A stretch of 64,000 nt of DNA from Alistipes sp. ZOR0009 (lineage in GTDB: Bacteria; Bacteroidota; Bacteroidia; Bacteroidales; ZOR0009), in contig NZ_JTLD01000031.1 in NCBI RefSeq assembly GCF_000798815.1, forward strand, positions 56,698 to 120,697, given 5' to 3'. The notes below the pieces were generated by a model, which made no database searches, was not told the origin of the DNA, and saw only the letters and a program-made list of their open reading frames with translations. Position 1 is the first letter of the stretch; each line of letters starts with the position of its first letter. The translations under genes and the position numbers were made by a program. Positions 35,495-46,178 of this stretch are shown one piece after another.

Positions 35495-36319
35495 ATGGCG
35501 TTAAGGAAGTTTAAACCCGTAACTCCGGGTACCAGACATAAGATTATAGGTGCATTCGACGATATTACTAGCTCGACACCTGAGAAATCATTGCTAAAGC
35601 CTCTCAAGAGAAGCGGTGGTCGTAACAACACCGGTAAGATGACCATGCGCTACATCGGTGGTGGTCATAAGAAGATGTACCGTATCATCGACTTTAAGAG
35701 AGACAAAGATGGAATGGTAGCAACCGTAAAGACTATCGAGTATGATCCAAACCGTAGCGCACGTATCGCGTTGGTAACCTACCCTGATGGGGAAAAGCGT
35801 TACATCATCGCGCCAACAGGGCTACAAGTTGGTCAGAAAATTGAGTCTGGAGCAGGTGTTGCGCCAGAAATCGGCAATACGCTTCCATTGGGCGAAATGC
35901 CACTTGGTACTGTAGTACACAATATCGAGTTGCATCCCGGACAAGGTGCTGTGATGGCACGTAGCGCCGGAACCTATGCCCAGCTACTAGCTCGTGAAGG
36001 CAAGTACGCTATACTTAAGCTGCCATCAGGCGAAACTCGTATGGTGCTAACTACCTGCCGTGCAACTGTAGGCACAGTATCTAACCCAGACCACGCTCTA
36101 GAAATCAGCGGAAAGGCTGGTAGAAAGAGATGGTTAGGACGTAGACCTCGAAACAGAGGTGTTGCGATGAACCCAGTAGATCACCCAATGGGTGGTGGTG
36201 AAGGACGTCAGTCAGGAGGTCACCCAAGATCACGTAAGGGTACGCCAGCTAAGGGCTACAAGACCCGTAACAAGAAGAAGGGTTCTTCTAAGTTTATTAT
36301 TGACAGAAGAAAGAAGTAA
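35495..36319 (+). CDS. rplB: 50S ribosomal protein L2
   Basis: 274 residues, the usual length. The C-terminal signature [17 protein letters not shown] contains the conserved histidine near the peptidyl-transferase centre. Separated by 5 bases from rplW. Confidence 0.98.
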   Translation: MALRKFKPVTPGTRHKIIGAFDDITSSTPEKSLLKPLKRSGGRNNTGKMTMRYIGGGHKKMYRIIDFKRDKDGMVATVKTIEYDPNRSARIALVTYPDGEKRYIIAPTGLQVGQKIESGAGVAPEIGNTLPLGEMPLGTVVHNIELHPGQGAVMARSAGTYAQLLAREGKYAILKLPSGETRMVLTTCRATVGTVSNPDHALEISGKAGRKRWLGRRPRNRGVAMNPVDHPMGGGEGRQSGGHPRSRKGTPAKGYKTRNKKKGSSKFIIDRRKK

Positions 36320-36338
36320 TTGATTAATTGAATTCACC

Positions 36339-36608
36339 ATGAGTCGTTCACTGAAGAAAGGGCCATACATTGAGCCTAAGCTGGAGAAACGCATCCTTGA
36401 CATGAATGAAAGCAGCAAGAAAGTTGTTGTTAAAACTTGGTCAAGAGCCAGCATGATCTCTCCAGACTTCGTTGGTCATACTGTAGCCGTGCATAACGGA
36501 AACAAGTTTATTCCTGTTTACGTTACCGAGAACATGGTAGGTCATAAGCTTGGAGAATTTGCTCCAACTCGTACCTTCCGTGGCCACGGCGGAAATAAGA
36601 AAAAATAG
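36339..36608 (+). CDS. rpsS: 30S ribosomal protein S19
   Basis: 89 residues; [15 protein letters not shown] and [23 protein letters not shown] (read in two parts) are diagnostic. Binds the 16S head with S13. Confidence 0.98.
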   Translation: MSRSLKKGPYIEPKLEKRILDMNESSKKVVVKTWSRASMISPDFVGHTVAVHNGNKFIPVYVTENMVGHKLGEFAPTRTFRGHGGNKKK

Positions 36609-36639
36609 TAGCTAACACCGAAATCGATCGTAGATTACA

Positions 36640-37053
36640 ATGGGTGCAAGAAAAAGAATAATGGCCGAACAAAAAAAGGCCGAAAAGAAGCAGAAGGCAA
36701 TTGCAATCCTTCGCAACTGTCCCAGCTCTCCACGAAAGATGAGGCTGGTAGCAGACCTTATCCGTGGTATTGAAGTAAACAAAGCCTTAGGTATTCTGAA
36801 GTTTACCAAAAAAGAGGCTTCGATGAAGCTAGAGAAACTGTTGCTCTCGGCGATTGCCAACTGGCAAGCTAAGAACGAAGGTGTGCGCATCGACGATACA
36901 AAGCTTTTTGTTACCGAAATTTTCGTTGACGAAGGTAAAATGTTGAAGCGCGTACAACCTGCGCCTCAAGGCCGTGCGCATCGTATTCGTAAGAGATCTA
37001 ACCACGTAACCATCGTGGTTGGCGAGAAAAAAGAAACAGAAGTAAAAAGCTAA
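36640..37053 (+). CDS. rplV: 50S ribosomal protein L22
   Basis: 137 residues starting [11 protein letters not shown], as in other Bacteroidota; an internal ATG seven codons later is a possible alternative. [15 protein letters not shown] and [21 protein letters not shown] residues at the tunnel hairpin are conserved. Confidence 0.96.
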   Translation: MGARKRIMAEQKKAEKKQKAIAILRNCPSSPRKMRLVADLIRGIEVNKALGILKFTKKEASMKLEKLLLSAIANWQAKNEGVRIDDTKLFVTEIFVDEGKMLKRVQPAPQGRAHRIRKRSNHVTIVVGEKKETEVKS

Positions 37054-37057
37054 TCGA

Positions 37058-37786
37058 ATGGGACAAAAAGTTAATCCAATAGCAAACCGTCTAGGCATTA
37101 TTCGCGGATGGGATTCAAACTGGTTTGGCGGAGATAGCTTCTCTCAAAAGCTAGTAGAAGATACCAAAATTCGTGAGTACCTTAACGCACGTCTAGCAAA
37201 GGCAAGCCTTTCTAAGATCGTGATTGAAAGAACGCTTAAGCTCATCACGGTTACTATCCACACTGCCCGTCCAGGTATCATTATTGGAAAAGGTGGCCAA
37301 GAGGTAGACAAACTAAAAGAAGAGCTCAAGAAGATTACCAGCAAAGAGGTTCAAATCAACATCTTTGAGGTAAAACGCCCAGAGCTCGATGCTAACATCG
37401 TAGCCAACAACATCGCCCGTCAAGTAGAAGGACGTATCTCTTACCGTCGTGCCATCAAGATGGCGATTGCCTCTACCATGCGTATGGGTGCCGAAGGTAT
37501 CAAGATTCAGATTTCTGGTCGTGTTGGTGGTGCCGAAATGGCCCGTTCTGAAACCTACAAGGAAGGCCGTATTCCATTGCACACCTTCCGTGCTGATATC
37601 GACTACGCTCTAGCTGAGGCTATCACCAAAGTGGGAGTGCTAGGTATCAAGGTATGGATTTGCAAGGGTCTTGTGTACGGAAAGCGTGACCTATCTCCTA
37701 ATGCAGGAATTCAAGGTCAAGGTGCTCCATCACAAGGCGGTGCTCCACGCCAAGGCAAAGGTGGTGCAAAGAAGAAAAGAAAGTAA
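37058..37786 (+). CDS. rpsC: 30S ribosomal protein S3
   Basis: 242 residues with the KH domain ([14 protein letters not shown] near residues 68-81) and the C-terminal domain that lines the mRNA entry channel. A Gly/Gln/Lys-rich tail (last ~25 residues) extends the protein. Confidence 0.98.
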   Translation: MGQKVNPIANRLGIIRGWDSNWFGGDSFSQKLVEDTKIREYLNARLAKASLSKIVIERTLKLITVTIHTARPGIIIGKGGQEVDKLKEELKKITSKEVQINIFEVKRPELDANIVANNIARQVEGRISYRRAIKMAIASTMRMGAEGIKIQISGRVGGAEMARSETYKEGRIPLHTFRADIDYALAEAITKVGVLGIKVWICKGLVYGKRDLSPNAGIQGQGAPSQGGAPRQGKGGAKKKRK

Positions 37787-37813
37787 TCGTTGAAAGAGAA
37801 AAGCTTTTAAAAA

Positions 37814-38233
37814 ATGTTACAGCCTAAAAAGACAAAGTATAGAAGAGTCCAAAAGGGCAAGATGAAAGGAAATGCCCAAAGAGGGCATCAGCTTGCCTTT
37901 GGATCGTTCGGTATCAAGGCTCTAGAAGAAACCTGGATCACTGGTCGCCAGATCGAAGCTGCTCGTCAAGCTGTGGTTCGTTTTATGAAGCGTGAAGGAC
38001 AGATCTGGATTCGCATCTTCCCTGATAAGCCTATTACCAAGAAGCCTGCCGAAGTGCGTATGGGTAAAGGTAAGGGTGCTCCTGAAGCGTTCGTAGCTCC
38101 TGTATCACCAGGTAGAATCATCATGGAAGCCGAAGGGGTACCAATGGAGGTTGCCAAGGAAGCGCTTCGTCTAGGAGCCCAAAAGCTTCCAATTATTACC
38201 AAATTCGTCGTTAGACGCGACTACGTAGAATAA
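37814..38233 (+). CDS. rplP: 50S ribosomal protein L16
   Basis: 139 residues; [19 protein letters not shown] and [12 protein letters not shown] identify it. Binds near the A-site tRNA elbow. Confidence 0.98.
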   Translation: MLQPKKTKYRRVQKGKMKGNAQRGHQLAFGSFGIKALEETWITGRQIEAARQAVVRFMKREGQIWIRIFPDKPITKKPAEVRMGKGKGAPEAFVAPVSPGRIIMEAEGVPMEVAKEALRLGAQKLPIITKFVVRRDYVE

Positions 38234-38247
38234 TAGGAGAAAGCGAA

Positions 38248-38442
38248 ATGAAAGCTAACGAAATCAGAGAATTAGCTAGCAAGGATATCCTAGAGCGCAT
38301 CGCTGCGGAGAAGGAGCAGCTGGTTAAGATGAAACTTAACCATGCAGTATCTCCTCTTGATAACCCAATGCTTATTAAGAAGACGCGTAAAAATGTGGCA
38401 CGAATGTTGACCATTCTTCGCCAATCAGAACTGAACAAGTAA
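38248..38442 (+). CDS. rpmC: 50S ribosomal protein L29
   Basis: 64 residues, two helices; MKANEIRELASKDI and LDNPMLIKKTRKNVARMLT fit L29. Lies at the tunnel exit beside L23. Confidence 0.96.
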   Translation: MKANEIRELASKDILERIAAEKEQLVKMKLNHAVSPLDNPMLIKKTRKNVARMLTILRQSELNK

Positions 38443-38454
38443 CGCAGGTGAACC

Positions 38455-38709
38455 ATGGAAAGAAATCTTAGAAAAGAGAGAACTGGGGTCGTTGTCAGCA
38501 ACAAGATGGAAAAAACTATAGTTGTTGCTGTAAAACGTAAAGTTAAGCACCCTATATATGGTAAATTCGTCAATAAAACTACTAAATTTGTAGCCCACGA
38601 CGAAACCAACACTTGCAGCGAAGGCGATACCATTAAAATTATGGAAACTCGTCCTTTGAGCAAGACCAAGCGCTGGAGACTTGTTGAAATTATCGAAAGA
38701 GTTAAATAA
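38455..38709 (+). CDS. rpsQ: 30S ribosomal protein S17
   Basis: 84 residues with the OB-fold core [18 protein letters not shown] and [19 protein letters not shown] (conserved blocks). Twelve bases after rpmC. Confidence 0.97.
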   Translation: MERNLRKERTGVVVSNKMEKTIVVAVKRKVKHPIYGKFVNKTTKFVAHDETNTCSEGDTIKIMETRPLSKTKRWRLVEIIERVK

Positions 38710-38711
38710 TT

Positions 38712-39077
38712 ATGATTCAGCAGGAAAGTAGATTATCAGTAGCTGATAACAGCGGAGCAAAGGAAGTCCTTTGCATCCGCGTCCTTGGCGGTACTGGAAA
38801 GCGATATGCCAGCATTGGCGATAAGATCGTTGTTACCGTTAAGAGTGCTATGCCCTCTGGCGACATCAAGAAGGGTACCGTATCTAAGGCAATCGTTGTA
38901 AGAACGAAGAAGGAAATTCGCCGTCAGGATGGATCTTACATCCGTTTCGACGATAACGCCGTTGTTCTTCTTAACAACCAAGGCGAAATGCGTGGAACCC
39001 GTATCTTCGGGCCAGTTGCTAGAGAGCTGCGCGATATCAATATGAAGATCGTTTCGCTTGCTCCAGAAGTGTTATAA
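38712..39077 (+). CDS. rplN: 50S ribosomal protein L14
   Basis: 121 residues; [18 protein letters not shown] is the universal L14 start. First gene of the spc part, 2 bases after rpsQ. Confidence 0.98.
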   Translation: MIQQESRLSVADNSGAKEVLCIRVLGGTGKRYASIGDKIVVTVKSAMPSGDIKKGTVSKAIVVRTKKEIRRQDGSYIRFDDNAVVLLNNQGEMRGTRIFGPVARELRDINMKIVSLAPEVL

Positions 39078-39098
39078 CGCAAAAAACGAAACAGAAAA

Positions 39099-39419
39099 AT
39101 GCGCAAATTACACGTAAAAAAAGGGGACCTCGTTTCCGTTATCGCTGGTGACGATAAGGGCAAACAAGGCCGCGTGCTAGAAGTTCTTGTGAAAGAAAAT
39201 CGTGCCGTGGTTGAGGGCGTTAACATGGTATCGAAGCATACCAAGCCAAACGCAAAGAACCCTCAAGGTGGTATCATTAAGCAGGAAGCCTCAATTAACC
39301 TTTCTAACTTAATGATCGTAGACCCTTCTACCGGAAAACCAACACGTATCGGTAGAAAACGCGATGAGAACAATAAATCAGTGCGTTATGCAAAAAAATC
39401 AGGGGAGGTAATTAAGTAA
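39099..39419 (+). CDS. rplX: 50S ribosomal protein L24
   Basis: 106 residues; the KOW motif [19 protein letters not shown] and [13 protein letters not shown] are clear. Overlaps rplE by one base (TAATG). Confidence 0.97.
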   Translation: MRKLHVKKGDLVSVIAGDDKGKQGRVLEVLVKENRAVVEGVNMVSKHTKPNAKNPQGGIIKQEASINLSNLMIVDPSTGKPTRIGRKRDENNKSVRYAKKSGEVIK

Positions 39420-39976
39420 TGAGTTACGTACCTACACTCAAGAAAAAGTATAACGAGGAAATCGTTCCTGCACTAGTGAAGGAATTCGGTTACAAGAGCG
39501 TTATGCAAGCACCCCGGTTGTCTAAAATTGTGATCAACCAAGGGTTAGGACAGGCTGTTGCCGACAAGAAAATCATCGAAGTAGCTATCAACGAGCTAAC
39601 TGCAATTGCAGGTCAAAAGGCGGTTGCTACCAACTCTCGTAAGGACATCGCTAACTTTAAGCTTCGTAAGGGTATGCCTATCGGGGTTAAGGTTACCTTG
39701 CGTAACGAGAGAATGTTTGAGTTCCTAAACAGGTTCATCAGCATTGCCATGCCACGTGTACGTGACTTCAACGGTATTCCAGAAAAGTTCGACGGCCAAG
39801 GTAACTACACTTTGGGTGTTACAGAGCAAATCATCTTCCCTGAAATTGATATCGACAAGATTTCAAAGATTTTGGGTATGGAGATCACCTTTGTAACTAC
39901 TGCAAAGACTGACGAAGAGGCTTATGCGCTTCTAAAAGAGTTCGGATTACCATTTAAAAACGCTAAAAAGAACTAA
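39419..39976 (+). CDS. rplE: 50S ribosomal protein L5
   Basis: 185 residues, a 5S rRNA-binding protein. [16 protein letters not shown] and [14 protein letters not shown] are the conserved parts. Translationally coupled to rplX. Confidence 0.98.
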   Translation: MSYVPTLKKKYNEEIVPALVKEFGYKSVMQAPRLSKIVINQGLGQAVADKKIIEVAINELTAIAGQKAVATNSRKDIANFKLRKGMPIGVKVTLRNERMFEFLNRFISIAMPRVRDFNGIPEKFDGQGNYTLGVTEQIIFPEIDIDKISKILGMEITFVTTAKTDEEAYALLKEFGLPFKNAKKN

Positions 39977-39981
39977 TCGAT

Positions 39982-40251
39982 ATGGCAAAGGAATCCATGA
40001 AGGCTCGTGAAGTAAAGCGTGCTAAGCTTGTAGCTAAGTATGCCGAAAAGCGTGCAGCATTGAAAGAGGCAGGCGATTTCGCTGGCCTAGCAAAGCTTCC
40101 TAAGAATTCTAATCCTGTTCGTTTGCATAACCGTTGCCAGCTTACAGGCCGTCCAAAGGGATATATGCGCGATTTCGGAATTAGCAGAATCACCTTCCGT
40201 GAGATGGCATCAAACGGGTTGATTCCAGGGGTAAGAAAAGCAAGTTGGTAA
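39982..40251 (+). CDS. rpsN: 30S ribosomal protein S14, zinc-free type
   Basis: 89 residues, the long form without the CxxC zinc ribbon; [20 protein letters not shown] is the conserved C-terminal half with a single Cys. Short zinc-binding S14 is replaced by this type in many Bacteroidota. Confidence 0.97.
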   Translation: MAKESMKAREVKRAKLVAKYAEKRAALKEAGDFAGLAKLPKNSNPVRLHNRCQLTGRPKGYMRDFGISRITFREMASNGLIPGVRKASW

Positions 40252-40266
40252 TTTAAATTTTGCAAG

Positions 40267-40662
40267 ATGACTGATCCAATAGCAGATTTCCTAACAAGAA
40301 TCCGCAACGCCGTGAAGGCGAACCATAAAGTAGTTGAGATTCCAGGCTCTAAAATAAAGGAAGCGATCACCAAGATCCTTCACGAGCAAGGTTACATTCT
40401 AAGCTACAAATTTGTACAGGATGGTTTTAGAAGCACCATCAAAATCGCTCTTAAGTACCATCCAGAAACTCGTATTTCGGCTATTAAGGGCCTTAAAAGA
40501 GTTTCTCGCCCAGGTCTTCGTCAGTATGCTGGTGTTGAAAGCATGCCACGCGTATTAAACGGCCTAGGTGTAGCAATCGTATCAACCTCTCATGGTGTAA
40601 TGACCGATAAGGAGGCTAGAGCACAAAAAGTGGGTGGCGAAGTAATTTGCTACGTTTACTAA
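40267..40662 (+). CDS. rpsH: 30S ribosomal protein S8
   Basis: 131 residues; DPIADFLTRIRNA and GLGVAIVSTSHGVMTDKEAR are diagnostic. In other bacteria S8 represses the spc operon by binding mRNA; no site is identified here. Confidence 0.98.
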   Translation: MTDPIADFLTRIRNAVKANHKVVEIPGSKIKEAITKILHEQGYILSYKFVQDGFRSTIKIALKYHPETRISAIKGLKRVSRPGLRQYAGVESMPRVLNGLGVAIVSTSHGVMTDKEARAQKVGGEVICYVY

Positions 40663-40677
40663 TAAACAATTAGCACA

Positions 40678-41235
40678 ATGTCAAGAATAGGAAAATTACC
40701 TGTAAACTTACCACAAGGCGTTACCGTAACCGTTAGCGCTGACAACGTGGTTAGCGTAAAAGGCCCTCTTGGAGAACTTAAGCAAAAGGTTGATCCAGAC
40801 ATTAAGGTTGCCATAGAGGGGAATGAGGTTCTCGTAACCCGTCCTACTAACCAGCCACGTCACAGATCGCTCCACGGTCTTTACCGTTCGCTTATCAACA
40901 ACATGGTTGTAGGTGTATCTCAAGGATACACCGTGCAACAAGAGTTGGTGGGTGTAGGTTATAAAGTTGAAGTAAAAGACAATATCCTTGAGTTCAGCCT
41001 TGGATATTCTCACGACATCTTCCTTCAGCTTCCTCCAGAAATAAAGGCCGAAGCAAAGGCAGAAAAGAAGGGTAACCCAATCCTTACCCTTAAGAGCATC
41101 GACAAGCAGCTCATTGGTGGTATTGCTGCCAAGATCAGATCGCTTCGTAAGCCAGAGCCTTACAAAGGTAAAGGTATTAAGTTCGTTGGCGAACAGCTTC
41201 GTAGAAAGGCTGGTAAGTCTGCTAATGCTAAATAA
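40678..41235 (+). CDS. rplF: 50S ribosomal protein L6
   Basis: 185 residues with MSRIGKLPVNLPQGV and the C-terminal RKPEPYKGKGIKF signature. Binds near the sarcin-ricin loop. Confidence 0.98.
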   Translation: MSRIGKLPVNLPQGVTVTVSADNVVSVKGPLGELKQKVDPDIKVAIEGNEVLVTRPTNQPRHRSLHGLYRSLINNMVVGVSQGYTVQQELVGVGYKVEVKDNILEFSLGYSHDIFLQLPPEIKAEAKAEKKGNPILTLKSIDKQLIGGIAAKIRSLRKPEPYKGKGIKFVGEQLRRKAGKSANAK

Positions 41236-41253
41236 TTTTAAAGGAGAAAAGTT

Positions 41254-41616
41254 ATGGCTTTATCAACATTAGAAAGAAGATTACGCATTAAGCGACGTAT
41301 CCGTAAAAGAATTAGCGGAACAGCAGTAAGACCACGTATGTCGGTTTTCAGAAGCAATAAGCAGATCTACGCTCAGCTTATCGATGATCTAACAGGAGTT
41401 ACTTTGGTTTCAGCTTCTTCGTTGGAAAAAGAAATCGCAGAAAAAACTGCTTCAATCACTAAGGTTGAAGTAGCGAAGCTTGTTGGAAAACTAGCCGCTG
41501 AAAGAGCTCTTGCAAAAGGGATCAGCGAAGTGGTATTCGACAGAAACGGTTATCTTTACCACGGACGAGTTCAAAATTTAGCCGATGCCGCCCGCGAAGG
41601 TGGTCTTAAATTCTAA
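41254..41616 (+). CDS. rplR: 50S ribosomal protein L18
   Basis: 120 residues; [20 protein letters not shown] and [14 protein letters not shown] are typical. Partner of L5 on 5S rRNA. Confidence 0.98.
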   Translation: MALSTLERRLRIKRRIRKRISGTAVRPRMSVFRSNKQIYAQLIDDLTGVTLVSASSLEKEIAEKTASITKVEVAKLVGKLAAERALAKGISEVVFDRNGYLYHGRVQNLADAAREGGLKF

Positions 41617-41624
41617 AAAAGCGT

Positions 41625-42146
41625 ATGTCAGCAAATACTAACATTAGAAAAGTAAAGTCAAGCGAGATCGAACTAAAGGATCGCTTGGTGAGCATACAGC
41701 GCGTTACCAAAGTAACCAAAGGGGGACGTACCTTCAGCTTTTCAGCAATTGTTGTTGTTGGAAACGAAAACGGAATCGTTGGTTACGGACTAGGTAAAGC
41801 TAGCGAGGTAACCGCTGCTATCGCAAAGGGCATCGAAGATGCTAAGAAAAACCTTGTAAAGGTTCCAATCCTTAACAAAACTATTCCTCACGAGCAAATC
41901 GCTAAGTTTGGTGGTTCTCGCGTGTTCATGAAGCCTGCTGCTTCGGGTACCGGAGTAAAGGCGGGTGGTGCGATGCGTGCCGTACTTGAGAGCGTTGGCG
42001 TACATGACGTACTTTGCAAATGTAAAGGCTCGTCTAACCCACACAACCTTGTAAAGGCTACCGTAAAAGCGCTTACCGAAATGCGCGACGCTTACAGCGT
42101 GGCTGAGGTACGTGGCGTTTCACTAAAGAAAGTATTTAACGGTTAA
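41625..42146 (+). CDS. rpsE: 30S ribosomal protein S5
   Basis: 173 residues; the double-stranded RNA-binding fold [20 protein letters not shown] and [17 protein letters not shown] are clear. Contributes to mRNA unwinding with S3 and S4. Confidence 0.98.
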   Translation: MSANTNIRKVKSSEIELKDRLVSIQRVTKVTKGGRTFSFSAIVVVGNENGIVGYGLGKASEVTAAIAKGIEDAKKNLVKVPILNKTIPHEQIAKFGGSRVFMKPAASGTGVKAGGAMRAVLESVGVHDVLCKCKGSSNPHNLVKATVKALTEMRDAYSVAEVRGVSLKKVFNG

Positions 42147-42159
42147 TTTTGTAGAGATT

Positions 42160-42342
42160 ATGGCAAAGTTGAAAATTACTCAAGTTCGTAGCCGTATCGG
42201 TTCGAGCAAGGTTCAAAAAGCAACTCTTGATACACTAGGTCTCCGCAAAATGCACCAAAGCGTAGAGCGTGAAGGTACTCCTTCCGTTCTAGGCCTAGTA
42301 CAAGCGGTGAGACACCTTGTAACAGTAGAGGAAGTAAAGTAG
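42160..42342 (+). CDS. rpmD: 50S ribosomal protein L30
   Basis: 60 residues; KITQVRSRIGSSKVQKATL and LGLRKMHQSV match L30. Small but in the conserved position between rpsE and rplO. Confidence 0.96.
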   Translation: MAKLKITQVRSRIGSSKVQKATLDTLGLRKMHQSVEREGTPSVLGLVQAVRHLVTVEEVK

Positions 42343-42370
42343 TAGGTTTAAAAAGTAAAAAGCAACTTTT

Positions 42371-42817
42371 ATGAATTTAAGTCAATTAAAACCTGCTAAA
42401 GGTTCAACACATAGCGAGAAGAGAATCGGTCGCGGACAAGGCTCTGGTCACGGTGGTACATCTACACGTGGTCATAAAGGAGCTAAGTCTCGTTCTGGTT
42501 ACTCTCGTAAGTTTGGATTTGAAGGGGGTCAGATGCCTTTGCAGCGTCGTTTGCCTAAGTATGGCTTTAAGAATATCAATCGTGTAGAGTACAAGGCTAT
42601 CAACATTGATATGCTACAGCAGCTACATGAAAAGAAGGGCTATACCGTAATTGATATCCAAACTTTAATTGATGCTGGTTTAGCTTCTAAGAACGATCTA
42701 GTGAAAGTTCTTGGTCGCGGTGAACTAAAGGCAGCCCTTGAAGTACATGCACACGCATTCTCGAAATCAGCAGTTGCTGCGATCGAGGCACAACAAGGAA
42801 AAGCCGTAAAACTGTAA
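42371..42817 (+). CDS. rplO: 50S ribosomal protein L15
   Basis: 148 residues; the long basic N-terminal arm ([20 protein letters not shown]) and [14 protein letters not shown] are characteristic. Confidence 0.97.
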   Translation: MNLSQLKPAKGSTHSEKRIGRGQGSGHGGTSTRGHKGAKSRSGYSRKFGFEGGQMPLQRRLPKYGFKNINRVEYKAINIDMLQQLHEKKGYTVIDIQTLIDAGLASKNDLVKVLGRGELKAALEVHAHAFSKSAVAAIEAQQGKAVKL

Positions 42818-42821
42818 TCGA

Positions 42822-44150
42822 ATGAAAGCTCTAATACAGACACTAAAGAACATCTTTAAGATTGAAGATCTTAAGAAAAGGATTCTCTACACATTAGGAA
42901 TATTGGTGATTTATAGGTTGGGAAGTTTCGTTGTAATACCTGGCGTTGACCCAAACATGCTGGCAAACCTACAAAATCAAGCCTCTGCAGGCTTGATGGG
43001 GTTGCTTAACATGTTCTCTGGGGGGGCCTTCGGTCATGCTTCGATCTTTGCATTAGGTATCATGCCGTACATTTCGGCATCGATCGTAGTGCAGCTGCTT
43101 GCCATCGCAGTACCTTATTTTCAGAGGCTACAACGCGAAGGTGAAAGCGGACGTCGGAAACTTAACCAAATTACTCGTTACTTAACCGTAGGCATCCTGC
43201 TAATTCAAGCACCTGCCTACCTCGCGAACCTTCACGCACAACTTCCTGTAGATGCGTTCGTTCTGACTGGAGCTTTCTTCACTATCCAAGCTACCATTAC
43301 CCTCATCGCTGGTACGATGTTTGTGATGTGGCTAGGCGAGAAGATTACAGAAAAAGGTATCGGTAACGGTATCTCACTAATTATTATGATTGGTATTGTG
43401 GCCCGTCTTCCATTTTCATTCTGGTCGGAGATCGAATCTCGACTTGGAGCAAATGCAGTTGGTGGGCTCATCATGCTAGTTGTAGAGTTGGTGTTTTTAT
43501 TTCTTGTATTCAGTGCTACCATTGCTCTTGTGCAAGCTACCCGCAAAGTACCAGTGCAATATGCGAAAAGAATCGTTGGTAATAAGCAGTATGGCGGTGT
43601 TCGTCAGTACATCCCATTGAAAATCAATGCTGCAGGTGTGATGCCGATCATCTTTGCTCAGGCCATCATGTTTATTCCGATGATGTTCACTCGCTTTAAC
43701 TCTGATATTGCTAGCAGCATAGGAATGGCATTTTCGGATTATACCGGTTTCTGGTATAACTTCACTTTTGCCATCCTTGTTATAGCATTTACGTATTTCT
43801 ATACAGCTATTACAGTTAACCCGCTGATGATGGCTGAAGATATGAAGAAGAACGGTGGTTTTATTCCAGGCGTGAAACCGGGTAAGAAAACCGTAGAGTA
43901 TCTAGACACAATCATGTCGAGGATTACGCTACCCGGATCAATTTTCTTGGCGCTTATTGCAATCCTTCCATCGTTTGCAATGAAGCTTGGAATATCCAAC
44001 CAGTTCGCACACTTCTTCGGAGGCACCTCACTGCTCATTTTAGTGGGGGTTATCCTTGACACTCTTCAGCAGATCGAAAGCCATCTACTTCTACGTCACT
44101 ATGACGGTTTGATGAAAACCGGACGTTTGAAGGGACGATCTGGAATGTAA
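42822..44150 (+). CDS. secY: preprotein translocase subunit SecY
   Basis: 442 residues, ten predicted transmembrane helices forming the protein-conducting channel of the inner membrane. PGVDPNMLANL, FALGIMPYISASIVVQLL (plug/helix 2 region) and VPVQYAKRIVGNKQYGG (cytosolic loop) are conserved. It follows rplO by 4 bases; adk, which follows secY in many bacteria, is absent and map comes directly after. Confidence 0.98.
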   Translation: MKALIQTLKNIFKIEDLKKRILYTLGILVIYRLGSFVVIPGVDPNMLANLQNQASAGLMGLLNMFSGGAFGHASIFALGIMPYISASIVVQLLAIAVPYFQRLQREGESGRRKLNQITRYLTVGILLIQAPAYLANLHAQLPVDAFVLTGAFFTIQATITLIAGTMFVMWLGEKITEKGIGNGISLIIMIGIVARLPFSFWSEIESRLGANAVGGLIMLVVELVFLFLVFSATIALVQATRKVPVQYAKRIVGNKQYGGVRQYIPLKINAAGVMPIIFAQAIMFIPMMFTRFNSDIASSIGMAFSDYTGFWYNFTFAILVIAFTYFYTAITVNPLMMAEDMKKNGGFIPGVKPGKKTVEYLDTIMSRITLPGSIFLALIAILPSFAMKLGISNQFAHFFGGTSLLILVGVILDTLQQIESHLLLRHYDGLMKTGRLKGRSGM

Positions 44151-44181
44151 TTTGCTGAGCATAAAGGTTCTTTCAAAACAA

Positions 44182-44964
44182 ATGATTCACTTAAAAACAG
44201 AAGAGGAAATCGAGATCATCAGGGAGAACAACCTGCTTGTATCGAAGACACTTGCTGAAGTGGCAAAACATATCGGACCAGGGGTAACCACCCTGGTCCT
44301 TGATAAAATTGCCGAGCAATTTATTCGAGACAATGGTGCTGTTCCTGGTTTTCTAGGTTATCATGGCTATCCAAACACCTTGTGTATATCGGTTAACGAT
44401 ACAGTTGTACACGGTATTCCTTCAAAATACGAACTTCGTGAGGGGGATATTGTGTCTGTTGATTGTGGTACCAACTACAAGGGTTTTTACGGCGATAGCG
44501 CCTATACCTTCGAGGTGGGAGAGGTTAGACCAGAGGTTAAACGACTTCTGGAGGTTACCAAAGAAGCCCTTCTTTTAGGGATAGAGCAGGCCGTAGAAGG
44601 CAACCGAGTAGGCGACGTATCGGCAGCAGTACAGCGACACGCTGAAGTTAACGGGTTCTCAGTAGTAAGGGAGATGGTTGGGCACGGACTCGGGAAATCT
44701 ATGCACGAAGAGCCAGAAGTTCCAAACTATGGCGCTAGGGGTAGAGGTCCCAAGTTGCAAACCGGGATGGTAATTTGCATCGAACCAATGATCAACCTTG
44801 GCAAAAAGCACATCTACATGGAGAAAGACGGTTGGACCGTCAAAACTACAGATAGAAAGGCTTCCGCACACTTTGAGTTGGCAGTGGCAATAGGAAAGAG
44901 GAAAGCTGACATCCTTTCGACGTTTAAGTTTATTGAAGAAGTTTTAGAAGAAAAAAGAAGGTAA
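44182..44964 (+). CDS. map: type I methionine aminopeptidase
   Basis: Removes the initiator methionine from new proteins. Starting at MIHLKTEEEI gives 260 residues; a TTG start 30 bases upstream is possible but less likely. Metal ligands are visible in order: VDCGTNYKGFYGDSAYTF (two Asp), MVGHGLGKSMHEEPEVP (His), CIEPM (Glu) and AHFELAVAIG (Glu). Between secY and infA, as in other Bacteroidota. Confidence 0.96.
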   Translation: MIHLKTEEEIEIIRENNLLVSKTLAEVAKHIGPGVTTLVLDKIAEQFIRDNGAVPGFLGYHGYPNTLCISVNDTVVHGIPSKYELREGDIVSVDCGTNYKGFYGDSAYTFEVGEVRPEVKRLLEVTKEALLLGIEQAVEGNRVGDVSAAVQRHAEVNGFSVVREMVGHGLGKSMHEEPEVPNYGARGRGPKLQTGMVICIEPMINLGKKHIYMEKDGWTVKTTDRKASAHFELAVAIGKRKADILSTFKFIEEVLEEKRR

Positions 44965-44967
44965 CCA

Positions 44968-45186
44968 ATGGCAAAGCAAGCTGCAATTGAAAAAGATGGT
45001 GTAATAATTGAAGCATTGTCAAACGCAATGTTTCGTGTCGAGTTGGATAACGGACACGTTATTACTGCTCACATTTCCGGTAAGATGAGAATGCACTACA
45101 TTCGCATTCTGCCTGGAGATAAAGTGCGTGTTGAAATGTCTCCCTACGATCTGAGTAAGGGGAGAATATCTTTTAGGTACAAATAA
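44968..45186 (+). CDS. infA: translation initiation factor IF-1
   Basis: 72 residues, a single OB fold; [20 protein letters not shown] and [18 protein letters not shown] are typical. Three bases after map. Confidence 0.98.
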   Translation: MAKQAAIEKDGVIIEALSNAMFRVELDNGHVITAHISGKMRMHYIRILPGDKVRVEMSPYDLSKGRISFRYK

Positions 45187-45200
45187 AAAGACAGACGACG

Positions 45201-45317
45201 ATGAAAGTTAGAGCTTCAGTCAAGAAACGCAGCGAAGATTGCGTTATCGTGAAAAGGAAAGGTCGCGTTTACGTGATCTGCAAAAAGAACCCTAAGTTTA
45301 AAATGCGCCAAGGATAG
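45201..45317 (+). CDS. rpmJ: 50S ribosomal protein L36, zinc-free type
   Basis: 38 residues ([14 protein letters not shown] to KMRQG), short enough to be missed by size filters. The zinc-binding CxxC and C-terminal His of classical L36 are missing (SEDC at the first pair, Lys/Phe where His is expected), so it is the C-minus form. Conserved location between infA and rpsM. Confidence 0.97.
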   Translation: MKVRASVKKRSEDCVIVKRKGRVYVICKKNPKFKMRQG

Positions 45318-45341
45318 TCATTTAATTAATTACAAACGTTT

Positions 45342-45722
45342 ATGGCACGTATTGTTGGGGTAGACTTACCCAAAAACAAAAGAGGCGTTATTGGTCTTAC
45401 ATACATCTACGGTATTGGAAGAAGCACCGCCGAACAAATTTTAGATAAGGCAGGAATTAGCCACGAGATCAAAGTTAAAGATTGGAACGATGATCAAGTA
45501 GGGGCTATTCGTAGCATTATCGCAGAGGACGAAATCAAAGTTGAAGGAGAACTTCGATCAATAGTTCAGCTGAACATCAAGCGATTGATGGATATTGGTT
45601 GCTACAGGGGTATCAGACACCGTCTTGGCTTACCACTACGTGGACAAAGCACCAAGAACAACGCTCGTACTCGTAAGGGTAAGCGTAAAACTGTGGCTAA
45701 CAAGAAAAAAGCAACTAAATAA
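45342..45722 (+). CDS. rpsM: 30S ribosomal protein S13
   Basis: 126 residues; [20 protein letters not shown] and the C-terminal [18 protein letters not shown] are universal. Opens the alpha part of the operon. Confidence 0.98.
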   Translation: MARIVGVDLPKNKRGVIGLTYIYGIGRSTAEQILDKAGISHEIKVKDWNDDQVGAIRSIIAEDEIKVEGELRSIVQLNIKRLMDIGCYRGIRHRLGLPLRGQSTKNNARTRKGKRKTVANKKKATK

Positions 45723-45734
45723 TCTTAACGAACA

Positions 45735-46127
45735 ATGGCAAAGAAAAGTACTGCTACCGTTAAAAAGAAAGTTGTTAAGGTTGAGGCTGTTGGTCAAGCA
45801 CACATTCATTCTTCCTTCAACAACATTATTGTTTCGTTGACAAACAATAACGGACAAGTTATTAGCTGGTCGTCTGCCGGTAAGATGGGTTTCAGAGGAT
45901 CAAAAAAGAACACTCCATATGCTGCTCAAACTGCGGCATCTGATTGCGCTAAAGTTGCTTTCGACCTAGGCTTACGCAAGGTAAAGGCATACGTAAAGGG
46001 TCCTGGATCAGGACGTGAGTCTGCTATTCGTACAATCCACGCAGCGGGTATTGAAGTAACCGAGATTGTTGACGTTACTCCACTTCCACACAACGGATGT
46101 CGTCCTCCTAAAAGAAGAAGGGTGTAA
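45735..46127 (+). CDS. rpsK: 30S ribosomal protein S11
   Basis: 130 residues; [26 protein letters not shown] and the C-terminal [13 protein letters not shown] are diagnostic. Confidence 0.98.
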   Translation: MAKKSTATVKKKVVKVEAVGQAHIHSSFNNIIVSLTNNNGQVISWSSAGKMGFRGSKKNTPYAAQTAASDCAKVAFDLGLRKVKAYVKGPGSGRESAIRTIHAAGIEVTEIVDVTPLPHNGCRPPKRRRV

Positions 46128-46178
46128 TTTCCTATTGCGTAGATAAAAATTTTAACTTAACTTTAAAATTCGTACAAA